A DNA stretch of 64,000 nucleotides from Begonia masoniana (taxonomy: Eukaryota; Streptophyta; Magnoliopsida; Cucurbitales; Begoniaceae), in assembly GCA_022432975.1 (NCBI GenBank), contig CM039502.1, forward strand, positions 72,931,497-72,995,496. Reading direction: 5' to 3'. The notes beneath the pieces are model-generated. The model saw nothing but the letters and a program-made list of their open reading frames with translations, was not told the DNA's origin and searched no databases. Each line of letters starts with the position of its first letter. Positions within the stretch are counted from its first letter, which is position 1. This document shows positions 34,887 through 46,345 of the stretch, in pieces. The position numbers and the translations under genes are program-made.

Positions 34887-36998
34887 TGTAACACCCGACT
34901 TTAATTAAAAATTTAAAATAACAGATAAATCTATTAAGTATAATCGATGAATGAAATTTTAGTATAATGTAGGTTAGGTTGAAGAATGAGTGAGTAAGGG
35001 CATAAGGGTAATTGGCAAATTTGAAAGTGGATAAGGTATTTAAGGCAAAAAGTTTAGAGTAGCCGCCACCACTACTCATTTTCTTTCCCTTTCGGTCTTC
35101 AGCTCGAACGGCAGAAATCTCTAGGCGATTCTCCTGCCCGATTCTCCTTCAACCTAGGTAAGCCATCCTTGTTTTCTTGCGATTTTAGTAGTTAGATAGC
35201 TGAGGGAGTACAATGTGAGGAGTTTCAACGAATGTTGTGATTTAGAGTAGGTTCGGGCTGAGCGACTATTGAGAATACCCGAGTTGTGGGGTTTCAAATT
35301 TTGTTCCTCAAACTCCTGTATTGATTCTGTGAAGTTTAGTGAAAGTTTGATATATGTACTATTATGATTTTAGGTGAGCGAGCTTCTGAAGTAGCATTTA
35401 GCCGAGCGATTTCCAGGGATCCAGGTAAGTAGAGTTTGTTTGTGCCTTCGGGCCTACATCACAAAACAGTAGGATTTATGTATGTTTTGTATGTTTATTT
35501 TCCAGTTGTCATGCATCATGTTTTTGAAAGATTACGAAAATGAATTTACATGAAACGCATGGTAAGTGTGAGCAGGATGATCAGAACAACTGTCAAGGGG
35601 GATTAATCCGCCCCTTAACTGAGAACAGAGGATTGAGGTTTTGGGAAAAGTGATCCACTTCCCAATCCTACAGGGGGATCAGACCAGTTAACTATTAAGG
35701 GAATTAATCCGCCCCTTAATTGAGATCAGAGGATGTATGCTTTGGGGAATGACTGATCCACTTTCCCATCGTACAGAGGGATCAACAGAGAACGAATTTG
35801 AATACAACTGAGATGAGAAAGTAGAGACCGCATGTTTAGGGAAATTATTGCTTCATTGATCCATTTCATTCATCGCTCTACTTGCTTAGCATTAGGCTAA
35901 TAGATGAGTTTTGTGATGTAGGTGAAGAAGTTACTGAAGGTATGTTTACCGACCAACATGAGGAATAGGCTGGTTGGAGGAGCATTTTCAGGCATCGGTT
36001 TGGCCATCTGTTGAGGCGGTTTAATCCATGGCTGCAGGTGTTGAGTTGGGAGTAACTAGTTCAGTATAGATGTTTCCTTTTCTGAAAATTTTATGATAGT
36101 AGTGTTTTTCAAAACTTTGAATACATTCTGAGAATCTTTGATATTAGTGTTCTGTTGGGTTTTGAAAATACTGTTTTCTACTGGATTTGAGTGATGCAAT
36201 GATTTGATCTGTCTCTGATTGGTCTTAGTAAAATGCTTAAATCCTTTGATAGCCAGAGCTTTCTTGGAATACAGCAGAATTGCTGTTCTGAAGTCTATCG
36301 GCAGATGTTGGATGAAGGAGTCATCCGGCTGACGTCATCGGTAGAGGAAAGTGGTAAGTCTTGTCGTCTAGCGATCGGCAGATGTTGGATGAAGGAGTCA
36401 TCCGGCTGACGTCATCGGTAGATATAAGTTACGAGTTGTCGTCTAGCGATCGGCAGATGCTGGAGGAAGGAATCCCCCGGCTGACGTCATCGGTAGATGT
36501 AAGTAGCAAGTTTTGTCGCCTAGCTATCGGTAGATGCAGTCTACCGAGAGTTGTCCTGTTTGTATATCTTCCGGCTGACGTCATCGGAAGATGTAAGTAG
36601 TGTTTGTCGTTTTGTGACCGGTTGATATAACCGAAGTTTTGTCGTTTGTCATCGGTAGAGGCCTCCTATTTTCTATTTCTGCTCCTTGTGTTGACTTTGT
36701 CGTCGACAGATGTGTTTGACTTCTGCAATTTCATGGGTATTCCACATTTTAAAGCTTTATATTTTTGGCCCATTATTCTTAACACTCCCAACAATTATTT
36801 TAAAATGTTTTTCACAGATTATTTAACTCATTGACGTTCGATTGATTTCCGCTACAAGTTTTAAAATACATCGAGTTTTAGAAAATGTCAAATCTTGACT
36901 GTCGAGTGAAATATTTTTTTAAATTTAGTATCATGTCGTCATGGTTCGGTTCAGTGTGTTGAGTAGCAAACCGGGTTTAGATAACTCGGGGCGTTACA
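34887..36998 (+). repeat. 3' LTR of T2
   Basis: Same signals as the 5' LTR at the same offsets: TATA-like box 35036, exon 2 near 35374-35424, exon 3 near 35922, four TGACGTCA. Differences from the 5' LTR are few substitutions and 1-bp indels. Confidence 0.95.
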
Positions 36999-37439
36999 AC
37001 TGAGGACTAGACTGGTTGGAGGAGTGCATCCTTGTAACTGACTGGCAGCTGATGGGGCGGTTTAACTGGTGTCTGTGGCTGTGAAGGTTTAGTGAACATT
37101 GATTTCAAATTGAGTATGTTAAACTTTCTAATGAAAGAAGTTGCTTGGATGTTTTCAAAAATATTTTGAGACCCTTCTGATATTAGTATTCCGTTAGTTC
37201 TAATACTGGATTTTTACTGGATTTGGGAAATGCAACGATTTGAATTATTTCTGAATGTTTCAGAGAAGTGAGTAAACTCTTTTCTGTGATTAGAGTTGTG
37301 ATTGTAAGCCATGAAGTGGATAAAATGTGATTCTGTTCTCTATCGGTAGATGAAGTCTACCGGCAGAGATTGAGTTGTTGTTTAGTTGTCTATCGGAAGA
37401 TGTCTTCAGTGGAAGCCATCGGAAGATATGGGTTGGAAC

Positions 37440-37710
37440 TTGTCGTTAAGTCGATCGGATGAGGAAATCATCCGGCTGACGTCACCGGTGGATGTAGAGT
37501 AAAGTCGATCGGATGAGGAAATCATCCGGCTGACGTCATCGGTGGATGTAGAGTAAAGTCGATCGGATGAGAAAATCATCCGGCTAACGTCACCGGTGGA
37601 TGTAGAGTAAAGTCGATCGGATGAGGAAATCATCCGGCTGACGTCACCGGTGGATGTAGGGTAAAGTCGATCGGATGAAGAAATCATCCGGCTGACGTCA
37701 CCGGTAGATA
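37440..37710 (+). repeat. 57-bp TGACGTCA repeats in A2
   Basis: Five units of about 57 bp, GTCGATCGGATGAGGAAATC followed by ATCCGGCTGACGTCACCGG. Four keep TGACGTCA, one has TAACGTCA. GGATGA...TCATCC forms a small hairpin in each. The unit differs from that of T2 at the same LTR position, so it was amplified independently. Confidence 0.9.
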
Positions 37711-38844
37711 AAGGATGTACTTTGTCGTTTTGTAACCGGATGATGTAGCCAAAACTTTGTTGTTTTGTTATTAGGAAAAGCCTTCTAAGCCAGTTCCTTC
37801 CGGTTGACTTCGTTCTCCGGATGATGTGTTTGACTTTCTTAAATTTTAAGTAATTTACGCTTAAACTTTTATCCCTTCCGGCTGAATTATTTTCTTAATA
37901 TTTTAATCAATCATTCAAACACTGTTGCATAGTTTTGCTCAATTCTATTTTGCTCGAAGAATTTTTCCGCTGCAAGTCTTCATGTTTTATCAAACGTTAA
38001 AAATTTGAATTCCGTAGAAAGTTTTAAATTTGGTCAAAGGTTTCTTAGTAATACCCGGGTTCAGGTGTAACAAACCGGGTTCAGAAAACTCGGGGCCTTA
38101 CAAATATGGTAGAAATTTTAGTCATGTACAGAGTTTGTGTGACAAACCGGGTTCAGATAACTCGGGGCGTTACAGTTTTGGTTTGGCCAAATTGTTTGGT
38201 TGGTTAATTTAAGTGTTTCAATGGATAGTAGACGTGTAGAGGTTTCTGGGTTGGGGTGGCACGTCGAAATCCGTTGAAAAACGAGGGAGTTATGATCGTT
38301 TGAAGTTTGACGGTTAATTTTGGGTAAAAATCGGGTTTGAGTGTTTAGATTGAAAAGTTTGTGTTTGTTTGGTTTAGTTGATTTCTTTAGAATTCCCTAG
38401 GATGTTACTAAGTTAAGTTTTCGTTATTTTAGGTGACCAAGCGTGTAATTTGGTTGGATAAGTGAACGAGAACGTGCCGAGGCACCAGGTAAGTAGAGGA
38501 CGTTTATTTTGCCTTAGGGCCTACACCACGGAACGGTAGGATTTATTTTGTTGTTTTGTTGTTTGGTTGTCTTCTTTGTTGGTTAAGAATGGTTGGTTGA
38601 TTTCTTTGCTTTGTTTGAATTGTTAGTTGGTTGTTTTACTTGGTTTGGTTGTATGTTGGTCCTGTATTGTTTTGGTTGTGTGGTTGACCTGTATTGTTTG
38701 ATAGTTGTGTTGTTTTGTATTACGTAGTGTGGAACTGACATTCTTGGCTGTTGTTTGGTGTTTGAGTGTTGTGTTATTGTTTGGAGTTTGTTTGGTGTTT
38801 GAGTTTTGAGTGTTGTGTGAGTAGCATGAAGTGTATAAGAAAAG

Positions 38845-40545
38845 CACTAGAGAGTTGAACGCCTAGTCGTTAAAGTGCAAGAGCACCAGAAGGTTTAACG
38901 TCTCGTCGTTAATGTGCTAGAGAGTATGCACTAGGGAGTTGAACGCCTCGTCGTTAAAGTGCAAGAGCACCAGAGGGTTTAACGTCTCGTCGTTAACGTG
39001 CTAGAGAAAAGCACTAGAGAGTTGAACGCCTCGTCGTTAAAGTGCAAGAGCACCAGAGGGTTTAACGTCTCGTCGTTAATGTGCTAGAGAGTATGCACTA
39101 GGGAGTTGAACGCCTCGTCGTTAAAGTGCAAGAGCACCAGAGGGTTTAACGTCTCGTCGTTAACGTGCTAGAGAGTATGCACTAGGGAGTTGAACGCCTC
39201 GTCGTTAAAGTGCAAGAGCACCAGAGGGTTTAACGTCTCGTCGTTAATGTGCTAGAGAGTATGCACTAGGGAGTTGAACGCCTCGTCGTTAAAGTGCAAG
39301 AGCACCAGAGGGTTTAACGTCTCGTCGTTAACGTGCTAGAGAGTATGCACTAGGGAGTTGAATGCCTCGTCGTTAAAGTGCAAGAGCACCAGAGGGTTTA
39401 ACGTCTCGTCGTTAATGTGATAGAGAGTATGCACTAGGGAGTTGAACGCCTCGTCGTAAAGTGCAAGAGCACCAGAGGGTTTAACGTCTCGTCGTTAACG
39501 TGCTAGAGAGTATGCACTAGGGAGTTGAACGCCTCGTCGTTAAAGTGCAAGGCACCAGAGGGTTTAACGTCTCGTCGTTAATGTGATAGAGAGTATGCAC
39601 TAGGGAGTTGAACGCCTCGTCGTTAAAGTGCAAGAGCACTAGAGGGTTTAACGTCTCGTCGTTAATGTGCTAGAGAGTATGCACTAGGGAGTTGAACGCC
39701 TCGTCGTAAAGTGCAAGAGCACTAGAGGGTTTAACGTCTCGTCGTTAATGTGCTAGAGAGTATGCACTAGGGAGTTGAACGCCTCGTCGTTAAGTGCAAG
39801 AGCACTAGAGGGTTTAACGTCTCGTCGTTAAAGTGCAAGGCACCAGAGGGTTTAACGTCTCGTCGTTAATGTGCTAGAGAGTATGCACTAGGGAGTTGAA
39901 CGCCTCGTCGTTAAGTGCAAGAGCACTAGAGGGTTTAACGTCTCGTCGTTAATGTGCTAGAGAGTATGCACTAGGGAGTTGAACGCCTCGTCGTTAAAGT
40001 GCAAGAGCACCAGAGGGTTTAACGTCTCGTCGTTAATGTGCTAGAGAGTATGCACTAGGGAGTTGAACGCCTCGTCGTTAAAGTGCAAGGCACCAGAGGG
40101 TTTAACGTCTCGTCGTTAATGTGCTAGAGAGTATGCACTAGGGAGTTGAACGCCTCGTCGTTAAAGTGCAAGGCACCAGAGGGTTTAACGTCTCGTCGTT
40201 AATGTGCTAGAGAGTATGCACTAGGGAGTTGAACGCCTCGTCGTTAAAGTGCAAGGCACCAGAGGGTTTAACGTCTCGTCGTTAATGTGCTAGAGAGTAT
40301 GCACTAGGGAGTTGAACGCCTCGTCGTTAAAGTGCAAGGCACCAGAGGGTTTAACGTCTCGTCGTTAATGTGCTAGAGAGTATGCACTAGGGAGTTGAAC
40401 GCCTCGTCGTTAAGTGCAAGAGCACCAGAGGGTTTAACGTCTCGTCGTTAATGTGCTAGAGAGTATGCACTAGGGAGTTGAACGCCTCGTCGTAAAGTGC
40501 AAGAGCACTAGAGGGTTTAACGTCTCGTCGTTAATGTGTTTAAAG
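38845..40545 (+). repeat. 84-bp minisatellite in B3
   Basis: About 20 units, each a dimer of two related halves of about 42 bp, GAACGCCTCGTCGTTAAAGT and TTTAACGTCTCGTCGTTAAT. The TTAACG...CGTTAA and GCAC...GTGC arms can pair. Small 1-2 bp indels mark subfamilies (for example CAAGGCACC versus CAAGAGCACC). It fills intron 2 and has replaced exon 3. Confidence 0.95.
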
Positions 40546-41429
40546 AACTTTAGGCGTTATGCCGCTCGTTTTGATTTTAAAATAAATAACGTCGGGTTGC
40601 GTTCACTATTTTTATTAATATCCGTTTGAAGTTGGTTTTCCACAAAATTTACGGGATTTGAAGATTTATGTGTTTGGAGCGTATGGTAGAAATTTCGGGA
40701 TTTTTGGAGGTGTCGGCCTCGTAGAAAAGTGTAGAAAGGTTGGGAAAGTCAAGAAAAGTCAAAACGGGGTGTTTTGGGACGTTTTTGGTCGAAAAAACCC
40801 GAGACGACCATATCGATCGGGCATGGGTCACGACCGATCGCGGCCGGGATCATTTTTGGTGAAAATAGCCCGAGAGGGCCCGATCGATCGGGCCCAAATC
40901 GCGACCAAACGCGATTGGGCACACACGGGGCGTGCCCAGCGCGCGCCCAGCAGCAGTTTGTTTAAAAAAAAAAAAATTTGATTACGATTTCCACTTTGTT
41001 TTAACCCGACTTTTTTCGACATATTTTAAACATATTTTGGCACATTTTCCAACAAAAATTGAGGGTTCGAAAAACCCGAAAACCGAGTCGAAAAATTATT
41101 TAAACATAGTTTTAAACACGGGTTTGGTTAGCAATGTGACGCAACGAGCCGGGGTGGATTCGGGGCGTTACAGAGTTTGTGTGTTATGAGGAAAAATTAT
41201 ACTAAAGGGAATAATCCTTAGTTAAATTGTTATTAATGTATGATAATGAAATTCTTTAACAAAATTACGAAGTTAGGAAAATTATTTTATTATTATTTTT
41301 AATTAATTTTTTTTTTAGCTCATCTTACACAATTCAGCTCACTTTCCTCTTACCCGATGCTAATACCATACCCCCAAATATAAAATTGGCAGTGTCCTCA
41401 CTGCCAAACAAAACAAAATGCAAACAAAA

Positions 41430-42662
41430 TTAAGAGGCAAGTACTTCATTGGAATTGTATTCTTCTTTTTCTAGTTCGGAATCCGAGTCAATGAGCAGCA
41501 TTGTTGGAAAATGAGGGAAGGTTGGTTGGGGCTCGTGGAATGATCTTGTTAAGCTCTCAACTAATGCTTTGTCTCTGAGCTTGTTGTAGCGCCAGAATAC
41601 CCTACTTTTTCGTTTCATTCTGTGGAGCCTTGCATCAATGCTATATTGTTGGATCTCTTGTTGGCTCATTCTTTGTTCCATCATGAGCAAAGTTTCCTAT
41701 TGTTTTGCCAGTTTTTCATCTAAAAATCGCAAGCCTTCCATAATTTGTTGCTGATAGATGGTGCTCTCTGCCGATACTGAAGCTCCGCTTGCAGCATTTG
41801 GATAATGTGATTTTCTCTTTCTTGGTTCCTCATCCTCATCAGCTTCTTCTTCCCCTGATTTGCTCAACGCTATTCTTTTTACTGTCAAAGGAGTAATACC
41901 CAATGTTGGTGCAAGTTTCTCTTATTTTTCTTCATAATTTACTCCAGCATGTTCACATAATCCTGTTATGAGAGAATGAAAGAAAAATTGCCTCTTTGGT
42001 CTCAACGCATTAACACATAAGTTTCTATAGATAATCATCCCAATGTTAATGCGCTTTCCAGTCAGAATACAGTATAGTAAAATAGCTCTATCCTTAGTCA
42101 CATGTTGTCCGTGAGATGGAGATAATAAGCAACTTTTAATAAAATGATACTATACTTTTGCCTATGGTAGTAGCTTAATTCGAGGGAGTAAGAAGGATTC
42201 CGTTTTAGAAATAATTCATTTAGTGTCGGGTTCAGCAATTTCTTTCAGCACAGCCTTCAGGTACGGTGGTGATTGATATTCTACGTGAATATAAAATTCA
42301 TCTTCCACTTCTTCTAAATTGTAAAAAGAGTTTATGGCTGCAAGTGAAATCTTTACTTTTTGTTTTCTAACCCTTACCGTTTGGGCTAGCTCACCCTTGA
42401 AATTGCCATAGAATTCGCGAACCAGATTCGTTATTACCTCTTCTGGAAGAGCACAGAAACTCGTCCAGTTGCGCTCTTGAATAATCGAAGAGACATAGCT
42501 CAGGTACCCAGTATAATTGCCGTCAGAAATTACAAACCCTTTCTCCACCACAAAGGTTTTTTGTTTCATCCCTTGCTCATATCGAGGTTTTTCTACTTCG
42601 AAAATGAATTCCAGCTGATGCAAATCCTCAGCAGCTTTCTTTCCAGAGCTCTTGGACCTCAT
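41430..42662 (-). pseudogene. Athila-like 3' env-like ORF, broken
   Basis: Minus-strand frame from ATG 42662 to the stop ending at 41430, all in one phase, with in-frame stops near 42214 (TGA), 41697 (TAG) and several between. The N-terminal part (VEKGFVISDGNYTGY, then RNWTSFCALPEEVITNLVREFY) matches the pattern of the plant-transposon protein found downstream of pol in Athila elements. The middle has GKRINIGMIIYRNLC and LITGLCEHAGVNY, also typical. The C-terminal part is charged (EEEADEDEEPRKRK) and rich in Q and E, perhaps coiled. Known: called env-like by position; its role is unproven. About 410 codons in all. Confidence 0.8.
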
Positions 42663-43038
42663 GTTTGTATCTGGTATCCTGCAAGGAGATGAAAAATTTT
42701 GTGTGGTATGAGGGTTTGAAAAATTGCTGCAGCAGTTATAAGGAGAAAGAAGAGGGAAATGCGAATCGGGAGAAAAAAATTGAAGAAGAGGGAAATTTTA
42801 GGAAGGCGGTCAATTAAAATTAAATAATTAGATTAATAAACCTAATTATTTAATTCTATTTATTCCACTCTTTATTCTTTCTGTTTTTTTTTTTAGATTA
42901 TTTGTGATGCTACAGCAAACATTGTAGTATCAACATTATTTTTAGCAAAATCTAAAGGAAACAAAAGGATATCAGAAATTGGGTTGCCTCCCAATAAGTG
43001 CTTGATTTTTTAAGTCTTCAGTTTGACTTTCTCATACT

Positions 43039-43668
43039 TCATGTTGTTTTTCTGTCTTCTAGAGAAATTGACGTAATTAATGTCAATTTTTCTCTAAGAT
43101 AATATTTCACTCTCTGGCCATTGACTTTAAAACTTTGACTGTTTTTTTCATCTGGTAATTCCAAGGTGCCATATGGATAAACTTCTATCACTTCAAAGGG
43201 GCCAGACCACCAAGATTTTAACTTTTCTAGAAACAACTTCAATCTCGAATTAAAAAGTAAAACTGTTTGTCCCTTTTCAAAAATTCGCTGCTGTATCTTT
43301 CTGTCATGCCATCTCTTTATTTTTTCTTTGTAAATTCTAGCATTCCCATAAGCACTCATCCTTAGTTCTTCCAATTCTTGCAGCTGTAAAAATCGATTTC
43401 TTCCTGCCCACTATAAATCTAAATTTAATGTCTTAATTGCCCAGTACGTTTTATGTTCAAGTTCCACAGGTAGGTGGCAGACTTTTCCGTAAATCCAATT
43501 GTATGGAGTAGTGCCCAGAGGAGTTTTATAAGCTATTTTGTACGCCCACAACGCATCATCCAGTTTTTTAGACCAATCCTTCCTATTGGGATTCACCACT
43601 TTTTTCAGAATTTTTTTTATCTCTCTGTTAGAAACCTCTGCGTGGTCATTACTCTGTGGGTGATATGT
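43039..43668 (-). pseudogene. Athila-like integrase C-terminal part
   Basis: Minus strand: integrase core end with [18 protein letters not shown] and [20 protein letters not shown] (43411-43599), then a C-terminal region with GPFEVIEVYPYGTLEL and FKVNGQRVKYYL (43039-43374). Both are standard for the end of Athila pol. Stops lie between them. At 43668 it abuts the TGTGG duplication of solo LTR B4 and continues at 51605. The 42663-43038 interval between pol and the env-like ORF is AT-rich spacer. Confidence 0.88.
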
Positions 43669-44966
43669 TGTGGTGTAACACCCGGAATTTTCTATAACGT
43701 GTGTGACATTAGACTTAGATGTGGTAGGATAGCTTAATGAAGAGTCAAAAAGCTATGGTTGACAAGTCAAAGGATTTAAGCCAATGAAATGGCAAAGAAG
43801 TGTGTGAATGAAAGGGCATTTCATGTAATGCTTCATGTTGGAATTTAAGAGAGAAAAAGGGAGGGGATTTGGAATTTTAAAGAAATTAGTGGAAGAAAAT
43901 TAAAAGAGAAAAACTTTTTAGGTTAAATGGAAATTTTTCTTCTTTCTCCTTCATTTTCTCGGTTCTCTTCTCCTCCATAGCCGATCCTTCTCCTCCATTT
44001 TCTTCAATCCTTGCAAGGGTTTTGAGTGGTAAGTTGAGTGGGTTTTGAGTTTGGTATGATTTATTGTTGATTTTAGGTGTTTTTAGGGTGTTTTGGTTGA
44101 TTTTAGTTAGGGTTTGAAAACCCTAGGTTGGGAGCTCCGAAAATTGTGTTCCCCTTGCTATTTTTCCTCCTACTTGATGGTTTAAATCTTTAATTATATT
44201 AGTTTAGGTTATTTTTAAGGATAGATTTGAGATTGGAAGTGAGTTATGGAAAAACTGGGTTTTAAATCAAAGGGTGCCGGTTCTGTTTCTGTATTTTCGG
44301 ATTGGCCAAGTTATTTGGTTGGTTAATTTGATGGTTTCAATGAATAGTAGACGTGTAGAGGGTTACGGAATTGTAACGCCCCCAAACCCACCCTAGCTCG
44401 GTGCGCTACTTTGCTAACCAATCCCACGTTAAAATATAATTTAAAATAAAATTAACAAAGTAGAATTAAAGCTAAGTCTCTCAAAACTCTCTTAAGTCAT
44501 ACGTAACTGCCTAGACTCATTAATTTTCCTTAATTCTAACCGTTAAGCACCACGGCGTCATTTCCGAAAATTTCGGCAAAGTAACGCCTGAAAATGGAGC
44601 CTCCAAAATGCTAAAAACCTGCATAAAAATCCAATCCCAACCAGATCCAGAATACTCCACTCAACTTTTCAGCATACGAAATCTCCAAATAGTAGCAAAG
44701 AGAAACTATAATACTAACATCCCTAAAGGAAGAAAGTCCACAGTACAGGGCGATACATCACTCGTAACTAGGACTATATGCCACAAATACACATAGCTAT
44801 ACCACAACTATCAAAAACATCAACCAAAATGAGTTAAGCATTCCTATCATTTCTATAAACAGACATCTACAATAAACTACTAAAATGTACAGTCCCACAT
44901 TCTCCCGAAGACCATGGTCGTGACGCCCCGACAACTGCCTGCACCGGCATGCCCCGAACTGTAACG

Positions 44967-44989
44967 CCCCCCCCCCCCCCCCCCCCCCC
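44967..44989. repeat. C23 homopolymer at LTR terminus
   Basis: TGTAACG followed by 23 C. The sister LTRs have GCCCCC here. Strand slippage or assembly noise; G23 on the LTR sense strand could form a quadruplex. Confidence 0.9.
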
Positions 44990-45847
44990 GAACCCACCCT
45001 GGTTCGGTGCGCTACTTTGCTAACCAATCCCACGTTAAAACCTAATTTAAAATAAGCCTAGACTCGCTACTTTCTCTTAATCCTAACCTTTATAGCACCA
45101 CGGCGTCCTTCCCGAAAATTTCGGCAAAGTAACACCTGAAAATGGCGCCTCCAAAATGCTAAGTACCTGCACACAAACCAATTCCCAACCAGATCTAGAA
45201 TATTCCTAACAATCTAACTAATCTACGAAATCTCTAACAATCATTCACAATACAGGGTAACACATCACCCTGAACTATAACTATATACAACAAATACACA
45301 TCAAACATTCACCCAAAAAGAACTACACATTTCCATCAACTTACAATCAGACATTTACAATACTACCAAAATACAAAACCAACATTCTCCGAAGACCATG
45401 GTCGAGGCGCCCCGACAACTGCCTGCACCGGCATACCGTGTACATCATCGACTGCGTCCCAATCCTAGCTTTCCTCGCAACTCTAACCTATACTCCTTTC
45501 ATCACCTACACCACAGAACACCCACACACACGTAAGCTTACGCTTAGCAAGTAGAGAATAACAGAGATAAACATACACCATTCACCACAACTCACACAGC
45601 GTAACCCTAACACATGCAACACAACACCGCTCAACACGACAACGCAACGCAGCAACACAACACTATCCAACACGACAACACAACACATGACCAAACAATG
45701 CTAGTCGCCCACACCTACCATGCCAAACAATGCAAACCCCATACAACAATGCACTCAATCCTATCACATGCGGTTTCTAACGCTCAGTTGTATGCATCAC
45801 GTTCTCACTTCATTAATCGTAGGCGTACCTCTCTCGTAGAATATCAT

Positions 45848-46345
45848 TCTACTAGAGACTCCAGCGTACCTCTCGAGTATCACACGAGACACATTTGCGT
45901 ACCTCTCGAGTAGAAATTCTTCTACGCGAGACACCTCAACGTACCTCTCGAGTATCACTCGAGACACATTTGCGTACCTCTCGAGTATCACTCGAGACAC
46001 ATTTGCGTACCTCTCGAGTAGAAATTCTTCTACGCGAGACACCTTAGCGTACCTCTCGAGTATCACTCGAGACACATTTGCGTACCTCTCGAGTAGAAAT
46101 TCTTCTACGTGAGACACCTCAGCGTACCTCTCGAGTATCACTCGAGACACATTTGCGTACCTCTCGAGTAGAAATTCTTCTACGCGAGACACCTCAGCGT
46201 ACCTCTTGAGTATCACTCGAGACACATTTGCGTACCTCTCGAGTAGAAATTCTTCTACATGAGACACCTCAGCATACCTCTCGAGTATCACTCGAGACAC
46301 ATTTGCGTAACTCTCGAGTAGAAATTCTTCTACGCGAGACACCTC
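45848..46345 (-). repeat. 75-bp composite minisatellite in B6 intron 2
   Basis: About six units, each a 33-bp part (CTCGAGTATCACTCGAG arms as in B1/B2) plus a 42-bp part with GTAGAAATTCTTCTAC, an inverted repeat. It shows the B1-type unit was extended into a higher-order unit in this copy. Confidence 0.93.

Larger units (their letters stand above)
25389..36998 (+). mobile_element. Tekay/Del-like Ty3 chromovirus T2, near-complete
   Basis: LTRs 25389-27502 (2114 bp) and 34887-36998 (2112 bp) are almost identical; TSD ACTGA (25384-25388, 36999-37003). A full initiator-Met-type primer site, gag-pol with chromodomain and a polypurine tract are present. The coding region is broken by a solo LTR (29080-31793), a small deletion with frameshift near 32870 and a TAG at 33127. 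Its LTRs belong to type A, so A1 and A2 are solo remains of relatives. Young: only a few LTR differences are visible. Confidence 0.95.
24789..37010 (+). other. Candidate spliced exon pair in A2 (24789-24837; 25349-25388 continued at 37004-37010)
   Basis: Exon 2 (49 nt) lies between TTCTAG and GTAAGT; exon 3 follows GATGTAG. With T2 and one TSD copy set aside, the frame ends at TAG 37008-37010. It reads SEATPNRVYTRNPGEEV where T2 reads SEVAFSRAISRDPGEEV, same length and same stop position. The shared Gly is the split junction codon. Confidence 0.5.
24290..38174 (+). mobile_element. Solo LTR, type A (copy A2), interrupted by T2
   Basis: TGTAGCACCCGG...CTCGGGGCGTTACA with TSD GTTTT (24285-24289, 38175-38179). 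About 2.3 kb without T2. The TATA-like GTATTTAAGG is at 24436-24445, at nearly the same offset as in the other type A copies. The exon 1 donor has decayed to ATAAG near 24570. T2 inserted inside exon 3, just before its stop. The 3' terminal segment occurs twice in diverged form (about 38065-38102 and 38140-38174). Confidence 0.9.
23539..41172 (+). mobile_element. Solo LTR, type B (copy B3), interrupted by A2
   Basis: TGTAACACCCGAG...GGGGCGTTACA with TSD GAGTT (23534-23538, 41173-41177). Native length is about 3.7 kb once 24290-38174 is removed, longer than its sisters because of an 84-bp array (about 38845-40545). The leader ends AAG|GTAAG near 24018. Exon 2 lies between TTTTAG (38432) and CACCAG|GTAAGT (about 38489); its end reads ISERERAEAP. 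Exon 3 is missing: the array runs straight into the 3' part of the LTR. GATCGATC-type palindromes lie at 40810-40895. Confidence 0.92.

Noticed and set aside
38845..40545. CRISPR-like alternation of conserved and variable parts
   Set aside because: Both halves of the 84-bp unit repeat; there are no unique spacers and no cas genes.
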